Source: Sepiola atlantica
Taxonomy: Eukaryota; Mollusca; Cephalopoda; Sepiida; Sepiolidae
Direction: 5' to 3'
DNA: 64,000 nucleotides
Assembly: GCA_963556195.1 (NCBI GenBank)
Contig: OY744517.1
Location: 80,080,714 to 80,144,713 of the forward strand
The notes below the pieces were generated by a model. That model saw only the letters and a program-made list of their open reading frames with translations, did not search any database and was not told the origin of the DNA. Position 1 is the stretch's first letter. Each line of letters begins with the position of its first letter. The translations under genes were made by a program, and so were the position numbers. This document shows positions 55,241 to 64,000 of the stretch, piece by piece.

Positions 55241-55736
55241 GGGGTTTACTTTACTTTAAGTAAAGCCAAACGAAAACGGTGGTCGCGATGTGAGGCGAGA
55301 TAAATAAATAAATGAACACACAAGAGAAAGCTTTTTTTCCAAAGTTCGAGCTTTTAATTTAATCGATGTTGAAATCAGCAACGTGAAGAAGACTTAAAAC
55401 ATGAGAAAAATTGATTTCTTTTGTTTTGAAGAGCTTACGGATTTTTTTTTTTTTTTACCATACCTCATGTTGCGAAGATGATCAAACCTTACAACTTTGT
55501 TGTTGCACTATGTTTCTTTTGTTTGGTGTCGCTAAGAAGTTAAAATACAAATGTACTGATACTTTTAATGCTATCAACAAACAGCACCGTAACCATACTA
55601 ACACTACCGACTTAAAAAAAAATGTATCGAAAGTTAACCTTTCTTCCTGTTTGGCGGCTATACATTTGATAACAAGTTGGTTCCAGCCAAAATTGGTTAT
55701 TGAATGTTTCCAATAATATCGGTATTTGTATTATTT

Positions 55737-55985
55737 AAATTCTTCGGACTACTATTCTCATAATGATTGTTTTTTTTCACAACGTTTCAGCCGATGTAAT
55801 CTCCGATCTTTTCAGATGCATCTTTTCGAACTTGAGAACCTTCAAGTCGAATTCTGGAATCTTTATATCGACTAGAAGATTCCCAAGTTCGAAAAAAAAA
55901 GCAACCGAAGAAGCTCGGAGGGTACATCGGCCGAAACGTTGTGAATATAACAACCAATATGAGAATAGTAGTCTAAATGATACAA
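55737..55985. mobile_element. TIR element, related to 55006-55240
   Basis: TTCTTCGGACTACTATTCTC, ATAATGATTG, CACAACGTTTCAGCCGATGT at 55739-55797 and complement ACATCGGCCGAAACGTTGTG, CAATATGAGAATAGTAGTCT at 55923-55975. The open frame across it is incidental. Confidence 0.7.
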
Positions 55986-55999
55986 TTTATCAATCCTCA

Positions 56000-56714
56000 T
56001 CTAAAAAAAAAATGAAATAATGTCGATATTTGTTTTAATGCTGAGTAATGTTGACTAATACTACCGTTCCGTATCGCTTTATTTTTTTGTTATTATTTTA
56101 AATAAATACATTATTATGTACAGGTTTCTTTATTTTGTAGGGGTGGGGGTCTTTACGACAACAGAATTGTTCAGTGCTGCTAAATTGCTTTGCTGTCAGT
56201 CTAGTTAGTGTTGTTTTGTTTGCAATATATGAGTCATATTTATAAAAAAGAAGGCACTTAGTTTCCTCACATTAAACAGTGGTAAACGTATGTCTAGTTT
56301 AAGTGTGACTACTATTGCCAAATATACACATGACAACATAACGCATTAAAAATAAAGCACTATTTTGAAGCAGTGGAACATTTTCTTTATTAGAGAAATA
56401 GTGATATGCCACGAAACTAGGAAGTCTGCTACTTTTAACAAATAATAATAATAGCAACAACAACTGGTAGGATTTAAAATGTTTTATACTTTTTAGACCT
56501 GACATTCCGTCACATCGAAATTAAAAATTAAAAAAAGCATGTTTTATTTATTTATTTGTTTTTTTAGTATTCTTATGAAATTATATTGTATTATTATTGA
56601 TAAACAATATAAGCATACTATTTTAGCCGTCTCGATTCAATGATTATATTGTGCTATTCCTGCAATCATGTGTGTTCGTTTTCATTTATTTATCTTTTTT
56701 ACATAACCTTTGTT

Positions 56715-56758
<44 letters not shown>

Positions 56759-57165
56759 ACATTTTTGTTGTGGATTAAGAATCAATGTATTTTAAAACGA
56801 TAAATTCATTATTTTAATTTCATTAACTTATTTTCAGTTTAGGCATTTAAGGTTCTAATTAACAAAATTGGTGTATTTAAATTTTTCAGTTTGATATTTT
56901 TTATTTTAGAGGCATTTTTATAATTCAACCATCATAATGACATTTTTACATGCACTTTTAATCTAGATTCATTATTAAACAATGGAGGTAGAAGGATTGA
57001 TTTGAAACAGTAATTAGGAGAAACATGTATTTTATTTATTTATCTATTGTTGATTCTTAGTCGCCGTCTGCGCCGTTCAAGTGTTCATATTGACAGAAAA
57101 TGTTTCACAAATTAGGTTTGCAGACGATTCACTCGTAACCCTCATCATGACAACAATTAAAAACT
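56000..57165. other. AT-rich with (TA)n
   Basis: No gene seen. A (TA)n tract lies at 56716-56752. Confidence 0.5.
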
Positions 57166-57169
57166 TGGT

Positions 57170-57750
57170 TAATTCGGTCCCTGCCGTGCTCACTTTGCAA
57201 CTATAATAAAAAGACTGGCTGAATTTGTTATGTATTTCATTATAAATTCAGCAATTGATGTTCCAAACCCCAAAAAGGGTGGCTGAAGTGAATATCATTT
57301 TCTCTTTTATTCTAGCATCAGTAATTGACGTTTCAAACCTCGAGAAAGAGTGACCAAATTTATTGTATTCATTTATAGATTCAGTCATTGTTTAAAAAAA
57401 CATCAAACCCCTGAAAAGGGTGGCTAATTTATTGCATATCTCATTCTAACTTAAGCAATTCATGTTTTAAACCCATCAAAACCCGAATAAGTGTTGCATA
57501 ATTAGTTCTGAATTGAATTTTCTTTTCCTAAATTGACATTTGAAACCCATAAAGACCCTAAAAAGGGTGATTGAATTAGTAGTTGTGTATTTCATTCTAG
57601 CTTTAGCAATTGATGTTTCAAACTAGTTCATACCCCAAAGAGAAGTATAGCTCAATTAGTCCGTATTTCAGTAGTAATTGATCTTTCAAACTCACTCATC
57701 ACCCGAAGAAACTATGGCTCAATCAGTCTGTATTTCATTCCGGCTTCAGT
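57170..57750 (+). repeat. Old, diverged ~70-base satellite monomers
   Basis: Repeated pattern GTGGCTGAATT-GT-TGTATTT, CATTCTAGCTT-AGCAATTGA, TGTTTCAAACCC, AAAAGGG at roughly 70- to 80-base spacing, with many indels. Same family as the 73-base array and the 140-base array further right. Confidence 0.8.
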
Positions 57751-57751
57751 G

Positions 57752-58520
57752 ATTTATGTTTCAAACTCACTCATCACCCAATCAAACTATGGCTCAATCA
57801 GTCGGTATATCATCTCAGCTTCAGTGATTTGTTTCAAACTCACTCATCACCCAATCAAACTATGGCTCAATCAGTCGGTATATCATCTCAGCTTCAGTGA
57901 TTTGTTTCAAACTCACTCATCACCCAATCAAACTATGGCTCAATCAGTCGGTATTTCATTCCAGCTTCAGTGATTTGTTTCAAACTCACTCATCACCCAA
58001 TGAAACTATGGCTCAATCAGTCGGTATTTCATTCCAGCTTCAGTGATTTGTTTCAAACTCACTCATCACCCAATGAAACTATGGCTCAATCAGTCGGTAT
58101 TTCATTCCAGCTTCAGTGATTTGTTTCAAACTCACTCATCACCCAATGAAACTATGGCTCAATCAGTCGGTATTTCATTCCAGCTTCAGTGATTTGTTTC
58201 AAACTCACTCATCACCCAATGAAACTATGGCTGAATCAGTCGGTATTTCATTCCAGCTTCAGTGATTTGTTTCAAACTCACTCATCACCCAATGAAACTA
58301 TGGCTCAATCAGTCGGTATTTCATTCCAGCTTCAGCGATTTGTTTCAAACTCACTCATCACCCAATGAAACTATGGCTCAATCAGTCGGTATTTCATTCC
58401 AGCTTCAGCGATTTGTTTCAAACTCACTCATCACCCGAAGAAACTATTGCTCAATCAGTCGGTATTTCATTCCGGCTTCAGTGATTTATGTTTCAAACTC
58501 ATTCATACCCCATGTCCTCA
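57752..58520 (+). repeat. Homogeneous 73-base satellite array
   Basis: About ten units of TGATTTGTTTCAAACTCACT, CATCACCCAATGAAACTATG, GCTCAATCAGTCGGTATTTC, ATTCCAGCTTCAG. Exact 73-base spacing between 57825, 57898, 57971 and 58044. Variants: CAATCAAA versus CAATGAAA versus CGAAGAAA form blocks in order along the array. The frames read across it are artefacts. Confidence 0.95.
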
Positions 58521-58795
58521 CTTTCTCCAACTAGAAAGATCTCTTGCGTCACCCAGGCATAGTAGTTGATAGTCTGTGTTTATCTTACTCATCTGTCATT
58601 TGATTCTCAGGGAATTTAGAGCGTCACCTTAGATATGAATATTGATGAGTGTTATGCACATAATTGTTCTCTCAGGTTAATCCCAATTGTCTGTCCGACA
58701 ACTGTCAACCATTGTCAAGACTTGAGAATCTATCTTGTGTGGAAGATATAATGATATTAGCTTTTACTAAGATTACTGCTTTGTACTTATAATTA

Positions 58796-59211
58796 GGGGT
58801 GGGACGTAATGGGTGAAAATTTCAGATTCATGCGAGTAGTATTTTTTTGTGTTCATTTATACATAAATAACACTAAGCAATCAAACATTTTGAAAATTTT
58901 GCAAAATTCAGAAGGTGCAGGCCAAAAATAGCCGTTAGGGCTCCACGGGACTCAAAATCCATCATTTTTCGGTGAAAAAGTATGAATGGATATAGATGGT
59001 TAAATCTGATATAGTACTGTAATTTAGGACCATTTTCAGGCTCTGAAAGCGTTTTCATGAATGTAAAATAGCCAAAAATTAGTGGCCTGCACCTTCTGAA
59101 TTTTGCAAAATTTTCAAAATGTTTGATTGTTTAGTGTTATTTATGTATAAATGAACACAAAAAAATACTACTCGCATGAATCTGAAATTTTCACCCATTA
59201 CGTCCCACCCC
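58796..59211. mobile_element. MITE with ~150-base TIRs, copy 2
   Basis: Same family as 8057-8515: GGGGTGGGACGTAATGGGTG ends with TA on both sides. The interior is in the opposite orientation to copy 1 (AAATAGCCGTTAGGGCTCCA here, complement there) and about 40 bases shorter. It sits inside the satellite locus. Confidence 0.88.
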
Positions 59212-59339
59212 TATTATAATTCAATATTTTTTTAATAACTTTTGATGTAACAGATTGATGTTCTAAATAGAAAATCAATTTCCAATCTTACAGTAATTCA
59301 GGCTTCACCTTGTTTCATTTAAAATCCACCCAAACTCCA

Positions 59340-59790
59340 AGTCTGGATGAGTCAGTTGTATATTCAATTCAATTCAAATTGGTGTTCTTAACTATGAAAA
59401 AAGGGTGTCTGGTTTAGTTTTGCATTTCATTCTAGCTTGTAAAATTTATAACAGATCAAAAAATCACGAAAAACTGTTGCATAATTGATTTAAAATTTAA
59501 TTCTAGTTTCAGCAATTGAAGTTTCAAACTCATCAAAACTCCTAAAAGAAGGGTGGCTAAATAAATTGTGAGTTTCATTTAAACTTAAGAAATTTAGATT
59601 TCAAACCTTGAAAAAAGGTGACCGAAAGTGTTGTATTCATCCTAGCTTCAGCAGTTCAGGTTTCAAACACATCAAAATCCTAAAAGAAGGGTGGCTGAAT
59701 CAGTCGTGTATTTCATTCTAGCTTTAGCAATTCGTATTTCAAATCCGGAACTTGCTCTTATCCTGAGAAAGTTATTCAATAGTTAAAAAA
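59340..59790 (+). repeat. Old diverged satellite monomers
   Basis: Further copies of the ~70-base monomer (GGTGGCTGAATCAGTCGTGT, ATTTCATTCTAGCTTTAGCA), irregularly spaced. Confidence 0.75.
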
Positions 59791-59797
59791 AACGGGT

Positions 59798-60225
59798 GCT
59801 TTCCATCTCCTTGAAAAACTTTGTTGCTTTGCCAAATATTTAAAAATACAGGTGATTGGTCTTCTGCATCTCAGTACACAACCATCAGTTGTTTGAGTCT
59901 GTGATAAAAAAGAAGAAGTTGTCCACCACCTTAGCAAAAGCAATCTATTTAGTGACAATCCATATAGATTTCGTCCTGCAAGATCAACTGCTGATATGCT
60001 GATTGTAATATCACAGGATCAGTGAATCTCTTGATGACGGACTTGTTTCTAGGGCAATAGCTCTTGATATATTCATTGACTTTTAATTAGGTCTGGCATA
60101 AAATGTTGCTAACTATGGAATATCTGGCAATGTCTTTGCCAGATATGTTGATGGGCGGACGTTTGAAGCTCATAGTATCAATGCCAGCCTACCCCAAGGA
60201 TCTATTCTATTCCATTCAAGCTTTA
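59798..60225 (+). pseudogene. LINE reverse transcriptase fragment (family D)
   Basis: With frame changes it reads a FSDNPYRFRPARSTADMLIV motif, SESLDDGLVSRAIALDIFID (first catalytic Asp region), ANYGISGNVFARYV, then DGRTFEAHSINASLPQGSIL. Internal deletions and stops (ISQDQ*ISE, F*LGLA*). It is inserted within old satellite monomers, which resume at about 60226. Confidence 0.8.
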
Positions 60226-60935
60226 TCAATTGATACTCGAAAACCTGAAAAAGGGTGGTTAAAAGTAGTTGTGTATTTCATTCTAGCTAAAGCAATTAAT
60301 GTTTCGAAGCTCCAAAAAGGGTGACTGAAATTAAGTATCACACACCAGCATAGTTTAGAGTGAGAAAGCGTGTAAATATAGTGAAAGTCCGTTCAATTTC
60401 ATAAAATTTGGATGTAAACAGCATTTAACTCTTGTGTCATCAATAGATTTTTTTACATGCTATTTCAAGTTAGATTACTAGTTTCGGTGGCGGGCGATTT
60501 ATTTCTTAGATGAAAAAAATGTTGTTTTTCAAATTTCGTGTGTGTGATATTGTTTCTCTATGCATATAAAGATATTTTCATCTTAAAAAAAAAGGGCCGC
60601 TTGTTAATATAGTAGGCTTAATATGAGGCTTTAAGTTGTCTTTCACAAAGAAAATACAAATACGAGTTGAAAACTTTAGTGAATAAAATGCTAATAAGTT
60701 TTTATTGATTTACTATCAAAAGAAAAATCTAGCTTGACCCCCCCCCCCCCAGTTGTGTAATTTATTCCAGCTGGAGCACTTAATGCCCTCCCATCAAAAA
60801 GTGTCCGAATTGATAATCCAAACGTCAAAAAGAGTGGTTGAATTTGGATTAGTTGTGTATGTCATTGTAGCTGAAGCAATTTTATGTTCAAAACCTAAAA
60901 AAGTGATGTCTTAAGTAAGTGTGTATTTCATTTTA
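60226..60935 (+). repeat. Old diverged satellite monomers
   Basis: Scattered monomer pieces (AAAAAGGGTGGTTAAAAGTA, GTTGTGTATTTCATTCTAGC, TAAAGCAATTAATGTTTCGA), interrupted by unrelated AT-rich sequence at 60360-60730 and a C run at 60740. Confidence 0.7.
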
Positions 60936-60939
60936 CTTT

Positions 60940-61560
60940 TTTATTTTTGTTTTAACTAATGAGTCATCACGTGTCACGGATAAAAGCCAATCAAGGATAA
61001 GAGTTAAGGAGATGAATGGATTGTCAGTTGAATGATGAATAATATTATGTGAGGATTGAAAATAATGAATAGAATGAACAAGATTTAATTACTTATATGG
61101 ACGGTTTATGGCAAGTATTTGTTGGCAGGAGATTTGAAAACTACCAAACTTAGCAACAGATCAGATATATAAGCCTTTAATTTTAGATCTAGAATGAAAG
61201 TCAGTCCTTGGAGCTTATCAAAACAAAGAGAGAGCCATTCATTTCACTGGGGCAAAGCAAGGATCTGATGGTGAAAGGAGAGAAGCTTGGTTTTTAGAGG
61301 GGTTAAAGGTAACAAGCCACTTTTTTTTTTCATTGTATCACATACTTCAGAACTGTTAACTAACTGTGCCAGAAAAAAAAAAAGAAAGTTTTGACTGTAA
61401 TTCAACCGAACCGAATTTCGTACAACCCACTTTCTGCCTTTTTCTCCAAACGTTTTTTCTCACTCCAATCCAAAAATCGCTTCTCCTCCGTCCCAGCTGT
61501 CCCCTTCATTTATATCACCTGATATCCACATATGCAAATCACATAAACACCTGCATCTAT
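60940..61560. other. Unassigned spacer
   Basis: Nothing recognised between the satellite remnants and the TIR-bounded array. Confidence 0.45.
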
Positions 61561-61568
61561 GAAGGAGT

Positions 61569-63781
61569 AATTCCATGTGAAATCATCCAGAAATTTTGGA
61601 TTTTGAAACCCATATCCTCAGATTTTGTTGTAACTTGCACCACAGATGGACATCAATTGCTTAAAGTAGAATGAAATACACACCTAATTGAACCACAGTT
61701 TTGGGGATTTAGATGGGTTTTTACACCCATCAATTGTTGAATCAAGAATGAAATACAAAACTAATTTAGCCACTCTTTTTTCGGGTTTAGAACATCAATT
61801 GCTTAAAGTAGAATGAAATACACACCTAATTGAACCACATTTTGGGGGATTTAGATGGGTGTAAAAGATCAATTATTAAATCAAGAATGAAATACAAAAC
61901 TAATTTAGCCACTCTTTTTTCTGGGTTTAGAACATCAATTGCTTAAAGTAGAATGAAATACACACCTAATTGAACCACATTTTTGGGGATTTGGATGGGT
62001 GTAAAAGATCAATTGTTAAATCAAGAATGAAATACAAAACTAATTTAGCCACTCTTTTTTCTGGGTTTAGAACATCAATTGCTTAAAGTAGAATGAAATA
62101 CACACCTAATTGAACCACATTTTGGGGGATTTGGATGGGTGTAAAAAATCAATTGTTGGATCAAGACTGAAATACAAAACTAATTTAGCCACTCTTTTTT
62201 CGGGTTTAGAACATCAATTGCTTAAAGTAGAATGAAATACACACCTAATTGAACCACATTTTTGGGGATTTAGATGGGTGTAAAAGATCAATTGTTGAAT
62301 CAAGAATGAAATACAAAACTAATTTAGCCACTCTTTTTTCGGGTTTAGAACATCAATTGCTTAAAGTAGAATGAAATACACACCTAATTGAACCACATTT
62401 TGGGGGATTTGGATGGGTGTAAAAGATCAATTGTTGAATCAAGACTGAAATACAAAACTAATTTAGCCACTCTTTTATTAGGTTTAGAACATCAATTGCT
62501 TAAAGTAGAATGAAATACACACCTAATTGAACCACATTTTGGGGGATTTGGATGGGTGTAAAAGATCAATTGTTGAATCAAGACTAAAATACAAAACTAA
62601 TTTAGCCACTCTTTTTTCGGGTTTAGAACATCAATTGCTTAAAGTAGAATGAAATACACACCTAATTGAACCACATTTTGGGGGATTTGGATGGGTGTAA
62701 AAGATCAATTGTTGAATCAAGACTGAAATACAAAACTAATTTAGCCACTCTTTTATTAGGTTTAGAACATCAATTGCTTAAAGTAGAATGAAATACACAC
62801 CTAATTGAACCACATTTTGGGGGATTTGGATGGGTGTAAAAGATCAATTGTTGAATCAAGACTGAAATACAAAACTAATTTAGCCACTCTTTTATTAGGT
62901 TTAGAACATCAATTGCTTAAAGTAGAATGAAATACACACCTAATTGAACCACATTTTGGGGGATTTGGATGGGTGTAAAAGATCAATTGTTGGATCAAGA
63001 ATGAAATACAAAACTAATTTAGCCACTCTTTTTTCGGGTTTAGAACATCGATTGCTTAAAGTAGAATGAAATACACACCTAATTGAACCACATTTTGGGG
63101 GATTTGGATGGGTGTAAAAGATCAATTGTTGAATCAAGACTGAAATACAAAACTAATTTAGCCACTCTTTTATTAGGTTTAGAACATCAATTGCTTAAAG
63201 TAGAATGAAATACACACCTAATTGAACCACATTTTGGGGGATTTGGATGGGTGTAAAAGATCAATTGTTGGATCAAGACTAAAATACAAAACTAATTTAG
63301 CCACTCTTTTTTCGGGTTTAGAACATCAATTGCTTAAAGTAGAATGAAATACACACCTAATTGAACCACATTTTTGGGAAAAAAACCCGTTACGATATCA
63401 GCTACATCATTTTTTTGCCCCATATTGGTGCACATGTAAAAAATTTCAAAATTTGATAAAATCTCCTAGAAGGCTTCATTTCTGAGCAAAACTGATGCCA
63501 TTTTTGGGTTCCTTGAGTTGAAAAACATAACTGTGAATTTTCAGCGTCACATCATGTTCCAAACTGAAAATATTAAAGAAAATGTAATTATTAAAATGTC
63601 GCCCGGGCGACATCTTGCGCGATTTATGCGACACGGAAACTGCTCTAAATCGGAAACCGCTTGGAGTTGCATGCTCAAATTTTCAGGATTTCTTAGTTTT
63701 TATGATGTCCATCTGTGGTGCAAGTTACAACAAAATCTGAGGACATGGGTTTCAAGCCCTGGATGATGTGACATGGAATAA
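61569..63781. mobile_element. TIR-bounded element enclosing a satellite array
   Basis: Left TIR 61569-61646: ATTCCATGTGAAATCATCCA, GAAACCCATATCCTCAGATT, TTGTTGTAACTTGCACCACA, GATGGACATC. Right TIR 63704-63781 is its complement with small differences. Between lie a 140-base array (61647-63374) and a unique right portion (63375-63703) with no ORF of note. No target duplication identified. Confidence 0.75.
61647..63374 (-). repeat. 140-base dimeric satellite array, ~12.5 units
   Basis: CACACCTAATTGAACCACAT recurs at about 61820, 61960, 62100, 62240, 62380, 62519 and on to 63352, period about 139-140. On the reverse strand each unit is two related halves: GTGGCTAAATTAGTTTTGTA, TTTCAGTCTTGATTCAACAA, TTGATCTTTTACACCC, and GTGGTTCAATTAGGTGTGTA, TTTCATTCTACTTTAAGCAA, TTGATGTTCTAAACCC. 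Both halves match the ~70-base monomer of the + strand arrays to the left. Unit variants (CTTTTTTCGGG versus CTTTTATTAGG) alternate. Confidence 0.93.
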
Positions 63782-63784
63782 CCC

Positions 63785-64000
63785 GAAGAGAAGCCCTTTT
63801 TAAATCTGCATACGACATGCAAACCACTTCCTTCTTTTACCTGATGGTGAGTGTTCCTCTTGATTGTCACAAGAACAGAGAGAGAATCGGCAAGATCTTG
63901 ATCACCAATGCTCTTCAAAGTGCTGCCATAAACAAATGATCTCAAAATATGATTTGGAAGATCATTAATGAAGATCAGGAAGAAGGTTAGGCCCAGAACA
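63785..64000 (-). pseudogene. LINE reverse transcriptase fragment (family D), runs off window
   Basis: Reading leftward from the window end: VLGLTFFLIFINDLPNHILR, SFVYGSTLKSIGDQDLADSL. This is the segment just after a LINE PQGS(I/V)LGP motif, but the residues that should include the A/YADD site between HILRSF and VYGSTLK are deleted. Same type as 59798-60225, opposite strand. It continues beyond 64000. Confidence 0.75.

Noticed and set aside
57749..58534. 74- and 90-codon + frames with repeated NSLI/SFQLQRFVS units
   Set aside because: Products of the 73-base satellite; the period is not a multiple of three and the frame changes from unit to unit.
1..64000. CRISPR arrays, operons, prophage or other prokaryotic systems
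   Set aside because: The tandem arrays have no repeat-spacer alternation, and the intron-bearing gene and retrotransposons show this is animal nuclear DNA.

Overview
This is a stretch of a eukaryotic, animal nuclear genome: AT-rich, intron-bearing, and crowded with microsatellites, minisatellites, fold-back elements and decayed retrotransposons. Nothing in it is prokaryotic. The one recognisable host gene is the 3' end of WDR59, a GATOR2 / mTORC1-pathway protein, on the + strand (exons 15530-15637 and 23112-23248, poly(A) signal at 23312). The LINE, Ty3/Gypsy, mariner and TA-rich fold-back content suggests a marine invertebrate, probably a mollusc and possibly a cephalopod. That is inference, because no species-diagnostic sequence is present.

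Layout. 1-15.5 kb: AT-rich sequence, possibly upstream WDR59 intron, with LINE remnants, a SINE family whose head matches U2 snRNA, and TA-flanked fold-back elements. 15.5-23.3 kb: the last two WDR59 exons, split by a 7.5-kb intron packed with repeats, including a mariner transposase relic. 23.4-29.2 kb: two related pyrimidine-rich minisatellites (27-bp and 30-bp units). Between them sits a 2.1-kb DNA transposon with about 140-bp inverted repeats, CACTG termini and a TAA target duplication, carrying a decayed copy of a family I read as a DDE transposase. 29.2-33.7 kb: a hAT-type non-autonomous element and LINE debris. 33.7-38.2 kb: a broken Ty3/Gypsy element (gag remnant, reverse transcriptase, RNase H, integrase, 3' LTR) that received two U2-headed SINEs, each with a clear target-site duplication, and one LINE 3' end. 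38.8-45.7 kb: a second Gypsy fossil, a long-TIR element and a 2-kb Jockey-superfamily-like LINE. 45.8-53.7 kb: AT-rich sequence with nested short inverted-repeat elements (termini GGTRC), an unrecognised coding-like segment at 51.4-51.95 kb and a 68-bp tandem array. 54.6-64 kb: another U2-headed SINE, then a large satellite locus on a roughly 70-bp monomer (57.2-63.4 kb). The satellite occurs as scattered old monomers, a homogeneous 73-bp array, and a reversed 140-bp dimeric array enclosed by transposon-like inverted repeats.

The genes do not form a pathway. Apart from WDR59 everything is mobile or tandem-repeat DNA, and the useful information is in nesting order, target-site duplications and unusual element structures. 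The most noteworthy items are the U2-snRNA-headed SINE family, the CACTG-terminal transposon with its rarely annotated transposase-like gene, and the satellite whose dimeric form is packaged inside a TIR element. No computation was run: coordinates of degraded repeats are good to about 10-20 bases and family names rest on motif reading.
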